DNA of 64,000 bases from Sphingobacterium sp. UBA4616 (GTDB lineage Bacteria; Bacteroidota; Bacteroidia; Sphingobacteriales; Sphingobacteriaceae): contig DGIS01000022.1 in the NCBI GenBank assembly GCA_002386525.1, positions 378,240-442,239 of the forward strand, read 5' to 3'. The notes beneath the pieces were generated by a model, which did no database searches, was not told the DNA's origin, and was given only the letters and a program-made list of their open reading frames with translations. Both the position numbers and the translations under genes were made by a program. Positions 60,434 through 64,000 of this stretch are shown here, in pieces (position 1 is the first letter of the stretch; each line of letters begins with the position of its first letter).

Positions 60434-61837
60434 ATGAGTCATATGATGAATAAGAAGTTAAGCCTGGGTTTATTGACTTTGGCATCGGTTCTGTTTTTAA
60501 ACAAACTACATGCGCAATCATTGATTGATCCGTCGGTAAAAGATATTATTCAAAAAGCTTTTCAGACCAATAAGGAATTGAAATTGAAGGCCTACGAAGT
60601 TGATAAAGCACGTTTGGAAGCCGAGGGTGTAAAAGCAAATCGGCTGCCCCATGTCTCTGCACTCGGATTATACGGTTATGTTCATAGCAATGGGAGCGTT
60701 GATATTCCGACCGTTAATATTCCATTACTAAACTTAGGCTTATTTGAAGGAGCAACGGGATTTAGCCTACATGGCCAAGCTGCTTATGCAGGCGTGTCTG
60801 TCAAGCAGATTATTTTCTCGGGGCTGCAGATTCCGAATGGAATAAAAGCATTGCAGGAGAAAGCTGTTGCCCAGCAGTACCTGGAATCAGCGAGCCGGGA
60901 AACACTTTCAAAAGATATTATTTCTTCTTTCGATCAGCTGATGTTGTTGGATGAAGTTGATAAATTGATCGTGGATTCCGAAAAGCGATTAAAGAAAGAG
61001 CAACAGAAGGTGACTAAAGCCATTCAAAATGGACTTGCAATACCTTACGATCGCGATAAGCTGAAATTGGCATTGCTGGAGCTGGAAGAAAAAAAAGTGG
61101 AGCTTTCGGGCAACCGCGACCTGTTGTGTCAAAAGCTTGAACAAGAAACCGGGATCTCTTTTCAGAAAGTTGGTGCGATTCATTATGGACTCAAACCTAT
61201 ATTTTTGTCGGAGCTCCCTGCTGATGTTGAGCAGCGATCTGAGCTCAAAGCACTGGATGCTTCGTCCAAAGCCTATGAGTACTTGTACAAAAAAGAAAAA
61301 GGGGGGGCGCTTCCGGCGGTCTTTGCCTTTGGCTCTGCAAACTATCTGAATGTATTCAATTCCAAGCTAACTGTTAAAGACCAGCCCCTATTGGGTACAG
61401 TCAATTTGCCGCTCAATTCCATTAAGGGTAGTCCCAACTTAATAGTTGGAGTGGGCGTCAAATGGGATCTCTACACGGGTGGCGAGCATCTGAATAAGAT
61501 TAGGCAAGTTAAACTCGATCAACATATCAATACGACCAAACGGGAAGATACACAGGAAAAGTTAAATTTATTATTGAGTAAGAGTACTGTCAACTACACA
61601 ATGGGTAATCAAAAGCTGAAGGTTGGCGAACAGCAATTAAAAGTAGCTGAAAATAACCTTTCTATGGCTGTGAAGCAATATCAAGCTGGATTGATAGATG
61701 TTACAGCATTATTGGCTGCCGAAAATGATTGGTATAAGGTCAATTTAGGCTATTTTAATAATGTGTTGCAGCAACGTACTGCAGCGGTGGAGTTATTACA
61801 TACATCAGGAAAATTATTACAAACCATACATGAGTAA
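60434..61837 (+). CDS. TolC-family outer-membrane channel
   Basis: A 467-residue outer-membrane efflux protein. The signal peptide is LSLGLLTLASVLFLNKLHAQS, followed by the repeat of coiled helices and strands, for example IIQKAFQTNKELKLKAYEVD and RLEAEGVKANRLPHVSALGL, then in the second half ALPAVFAFGSANYLNV and KQYQAGLIDVTALLAAENDW. Such proteins form the tunnel of tripartite pumps. The start may be 60446 (MNKKLSLGLL), which removes four residues. The next gene begins inside its end. Confidence 0.88.
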   Translation: MSHMMNKKLSLGLLTLASVLFLNKLHAQSLIDPSVKDIIQKAFQTNKELKLKAYEVDKARLEAEGVKANRLPHVSALGLYGYVHSNGSVDIPTVNIPLLNLGLFEGATGFSLHGQAAYAGVSVKQIIFSGLQIPNGIKALQEKAVAQQYLESASRETLSKDIISSFDQLMLLDEVDKLIVDSEKRLKKEQQKVTKAIQNGLAIPYDRDKLKLALLELEEKKVELSGNRDLLCQKLEQETGISFQKVGAIHYGLKPIFLSELPADVEQRSELKALDASSKAYEYLYKKEKGGALPAVFAFGSANYLNVFNSKLTVKDQPLLGTVNLPLNSIKGSPNLIVGVGVKWDLYTGGEHLNKIRQVKLDQHINTTKREDTQEKLNLLLSKSTVNYTMGNQKLKVGEQQLKVAENNLSMAVKQYQAGLIDVTALLAAENDWYKVNLGYFNNVLQQRTAAVELLHTSGKLLQTIHE

Positions 61838-62795
61838 GATGAAGAATTTATATGGAATATTATTGCTGTTTATCCTAGTTTCTTGTGCAAACCAAGAAAA
61901 AGAGAAGCCTATTGAAGGGAAAGTGGAGCGTGAGCAGGTAACAGTTGTGACTAAAGTTCCAGGAAAAATTGCAAAGCTACTGGTTGAAGAGGGGGATTTT
62001 GTCCATACAGGGGATACGTTGGCTATTTTGAGTATCCCCGAGGTAGATGCGAAAGAGGAACAGGCAAAAGGTGCACTGCAATCTGCCGATGCGCAATATA
62101 ACATGGCCCTCAAAGGAGCTACAAAAGGGCAATTGACACAACTTCAGGCAAAAGTAGATGGTTTGAGGGAACAATATGAGTTTGCAAGGAAGTCGATAGA
62201 TCGATTAGATGCACTTTTGCAGGATAGCCTGATTCCACAACAAAAATATGACGAAACCTATGCAAAATATCAAGGGGCTAAAAATCAGTATCTCGCTGCT
62301 CAGGCTGAATTAGCCGAAGCTAAAGGGGGAGCTAGACAAGAACAGCAGCTTATGGCTTTGGGACAGAAGGAACGTGCGCTCGGAGCGGTGTCTGAAGTGA
62401 AGGTTGCTGCGGGGGAAAAATATATCATTGCCCCACAAGATATGAGCGTGGAGACCATTAATCTGAAAGTTGGTGAACTGGCGATGGCGGGTTATCCGAT
62501 TATTAATGGCTTTCTTGATCGATCAACCTATTTTAGGTTCACATTGCCTGAAAACCAAATTGGAAGATTTCAAAAAGGTGCTGCTGTAGAAGTGGACATT
62601 CCTTATTTGAACCACAAAAAAGTTAAAGCGAAAGTGATCAGTATTAAGGCGTTAAATTCTTATGCGAGCATAGCCTCTGCCTATCCCGATTTTGATCCGC
62701 AACAGGCTGTGTTTGAGCTGAAGGTTGTTCCTGAGGATAGTGCTGGCGCTAAAGATTTATTAACCAAAACGCTTGTGGTTCTCCATGCGAATTAA
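61830..62795 (+). CDS. HlyD-type membrane fusion lipoprotein
   Basis: A 321-residue periplasmic adaptor. The ATG at 61830 (MSKMKNLYGI) overlaps the TolC-type stop by eight bases; the longer in-frame start at 61761 would run far into the upstream gene. The signal ends with LVSC, a lipobox. The biotinyl-lipoyl half (VTVVTKVPGKIAKLLVEEGD then FVHTGDTLAI) is followed by a helical hairpin and the second lipoyl/barrel part (MSVETINLKVGELAMAGYPI). It joins the permease to the TolC channel. Confidence 0.88.
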   Translation: MSKMKNLYGILLLFILVSCANQEKEKPIEGKVEREQVTVVTKVPGKIAKLLVEEGDFVHTGDTLAILSIPEVDAKEEQAKGALQSADAQYNMALKGATKGQLTQLQAKVDGLREQYEFARKSIDRLDALLQDSLIPQQKYDETYAKYQGAKNQYLAAQAELAEAKGGARQEQQLMALGQKERALGAVSEVKVAAGEKYIIAPQDMSVETINLKVGELAMAGYPIINGFLDRSTYFRFTLPENQIGRFQKGAAVEVDIPYLNHKKVKAKVISIKALNSYASIASAYPDFDPQQAVFELKVVPEDSAGAKDLLTKTLVVLHAN

Positions 62796-62806
62796 AGGGT
62801 TTGAAT

Positions 62807-63970
62807 GTGAAAAAATTTATAGAATTAATCCAACGGGAGTTTAAACTTTTCTTCAATAACAAAGTCTTGCTGATGCTTTTTCTCGGTGCCCCTGTTTTGT
62901 ACGGCATCTTGGTGGGGCATGTCTATCAACAGGGCAAAGTGACGGAGATGCCGATCATTGTTGTCGATGAAGATAATAGTCCCTTAAGCAGTTCCTTCAT
63001 AGATATGCTTTCAGATAATGAGAGTATCGACGTTGCCCGTGTATTGCCTTCCCTTTTTGATTCCAAAGATATTGCCATGCAATACGAAGCAACAACGATT
63101 GTACATATTCCCAAAGGCTTTGCTTCTGGAGTACAACAAGGCAGGTTGCCCGAAATGACTGTTTTTGTAGACGGTGCCAATACATTGACCTCCAATACTG
63201 CAATGATGGCGGTGAATGTTTGTGCGTCAACACTTAAAGCTGGAATCCAAATTCAGGCGCAGATGAAACGAGGTGTTCCCGCGAAGATCGCTGCTCAACA
63301 ATATGAACCTTTTAAAACAACCTTTGTGAAGCAAAATATTCGAAGCGGCAACTACCTTTATTTTATGCTGCCGGGGGTTTTAATTACGGTCTTGCAACAG
63401 GTATTGCTCCTTGGCTTGGCTTTGTCTTTTTCGTCAGAGTTTGAAGGTAACACGTTTCCGGATCTTGTGCGTAAAATCGGTAATCCTATCGGACTTATTC
63501 TTGTAAAGATTTTACCTTATATCTTGATGTCTGTAGGCATTTTGATTTTATATTGGGGTTTTGGTCAGTACTACCGTATGCCTTTGCAAGCTGATTTCGG
63601 CCGATTTATGCTGTGTACATGTGTGTTTTTGCTTGCTGTCTGTTTTATTGGTGTACTGGTTAGTATACTACTGCCTTCGCAGCTAAAATCGACAGAAGTC
63701 CTTATGGTGATTGCAACACCCGCTTTTATCCTGAGCGGATTTACCTGGCCATCCAGCCTGATGCCAGAATGGGTGCAGGCGATTGCCAATGTTATTCCAT
63801 CTACGCATTATCTCCGGATTTTTAGATTGCTATTTATTCAGCATGCTGAAAATTACCACACCAATAAAGCACTTGTTTCATTGACCATCATTATGATCAT
63901 TAGCTTTGCGTTGGCTGTAGTTATCCTGTGGATGAAAATAAGGAAGATTAAAAAGACGATTAAATCATAA
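62807..63970 (+). CDS. ABC-2-type transporter permease
   Basis: A 387-residue permease of the ABC-2 type (YhhJ/YbhR-like), usually paired with an ATPase or a second permease. One amino-terminal helix (LLMLFLGAPVLYGILVGHVY), a large outside domain (VVDEDNSPLSSSFIDMLSDN), then five helices (LPGVLITVLQQVLLLGLALS and onward) ending before LWMKIRKIKK. I take GTG at 62807 as the start because AAAGGG lies six bases ahead; TTG at 62801 is a less likely alternative. No ATPase gene is in the window; the next gene starts beyond it. Confidence 0.85.
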   Translation: MKKFIELIQREFKLFFNNKVLLMLFLGAPVLYGILVGHVYQQGKVTEMPIIVVDEDNSPLSSSFIDMLSDNESIDVARVLPSLFDSKDIAMQYEATTIVHIPKGFASGVQQGRLPEMTVFVDGANTLTSNTAMMAVNVCASTLKAGIQIQAQMKRGVPAKIAAQQYEPFKTTFVKQNIRSGNYLYFMLPGVLITVLQQVLLLGLALSFSSEFEGNTFPDLVRKIGNPIGLILVKILPYILMSVGILILYWGFGQYYRMPLQADFGRFMLCTCVFLLAVCFIGVLVSILLPSQLKSTEVLMVIATPAFILSGFTWPSSLMPEWVQAIANVIPSTHYLRIFRLLFIQHAENYHTNKALVSLTIIMIISFALAVVILWMKIRKIKKTIKS

Positions 63971-64000
63971 AAAATACTGGTACAACAAAAAAGCGGTTTC

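Noticed and set aside
1..64000. CRISPR array, intact insertion sequence or prophage
   Set aside because: I saw no regularly spaced repeats, no transposase with terminal inverted repeats and no phage structural genes; the Rpn-type gene is broken and stands alone.

Overview
The window looks like a chromosomal segment of a Bacteroidota bacterium, most likely Sphingobacteriaceae (Sphingobacterium-like). Support comes from gene content (DUF4254, DUF2723, SMUG2-like glycosylase, M56/BlaI pair, plug-less TonB-type barrel followed by HU/SPOR protein and ExbB/ExbD/TonB), from promoters of the Bacteroidota type (TTG/TTTG, about 19 bases, TAnnTTTG), from moderate-to-low GC, and from tRNA genes without an encoded CCA. 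The genus is an inference.

Layout. 1-2160: tail of mnmD and a SWIM zinc-finger protein. 2365-6230: a small accessory patch with a Cro/CI-type regulator, three successive frameshifted genes (2975-4805, the last an Rpn/PD-(D/E)XK family gene), an unrecognised ORF and an unexplained structured intergenic stretch. 6230-10241: housekeeping genes on the minus strand (SMUG2-like glycosylase, SlyD-like FKBP, YyaL/DUF255 protein, SixA-like phosphatase). 10670-22927: a surface-glycan locus of two convergent arms: lipoprotein, GT2, GT4, GT4-like, two tandem GT2 paralogues, GT32 and GT90 on plus; DUF4254, GT9 and two GT4 on minus. 23139-30787: nuoHIJKLMN, the membrane arm of complex I plus NuoI, without nuoA-G. 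31038-35149: gltA and a three-gene SPFH/zinc-ribbon operon. 35486-38119: BlaI-type repressor and M56 sensor protease carrying SusC-plug-like repeats, then an intact antitoxin with a broken YoeB-like toxin. 38121-41332: pth, rplY, prs and two identical tRNA-Gln genes. 41692-48254: DUF2723 membrane protein, APC permease, pyrR and pyrB. 48587-58190: TPR protein, plug-less outer-membrane barrel, HU/SPOR protein, exbB, exbD, tonB and folC. 58285-60084: ansA and a TatD nuclease (minus). 60434-63970: TolC/HlyD/ABC-2 permease efflux operon running to the window edge.

How it works together. The glycan arms probably build a lipopolysaccharide or capsule structure, with heptosyltransferase-like, GT4, GT2, GT32 and GT90 enzymes adding sugars in turn. 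The 48-58 kb cluster looks like a TonB-energised envelope module with its own motor. prs, pyrR and pyrB serve nucleotide synthesis; gltA and nuo serve respiration. The most notable points are the decayed gene island at 3-4.8 kb, the orphan antitoxin beside a disrupted toxin, a protease-plug hybrid with a clear candidate operator, a duplicated initiation region with a 6-codon upstream ORF before rplY, and the unexplained structured intergenic DNA at 5.8-6.1 kb and 39.66-39.71 kb. I saw no CRISPR array, intact insertion sequence or prophage.
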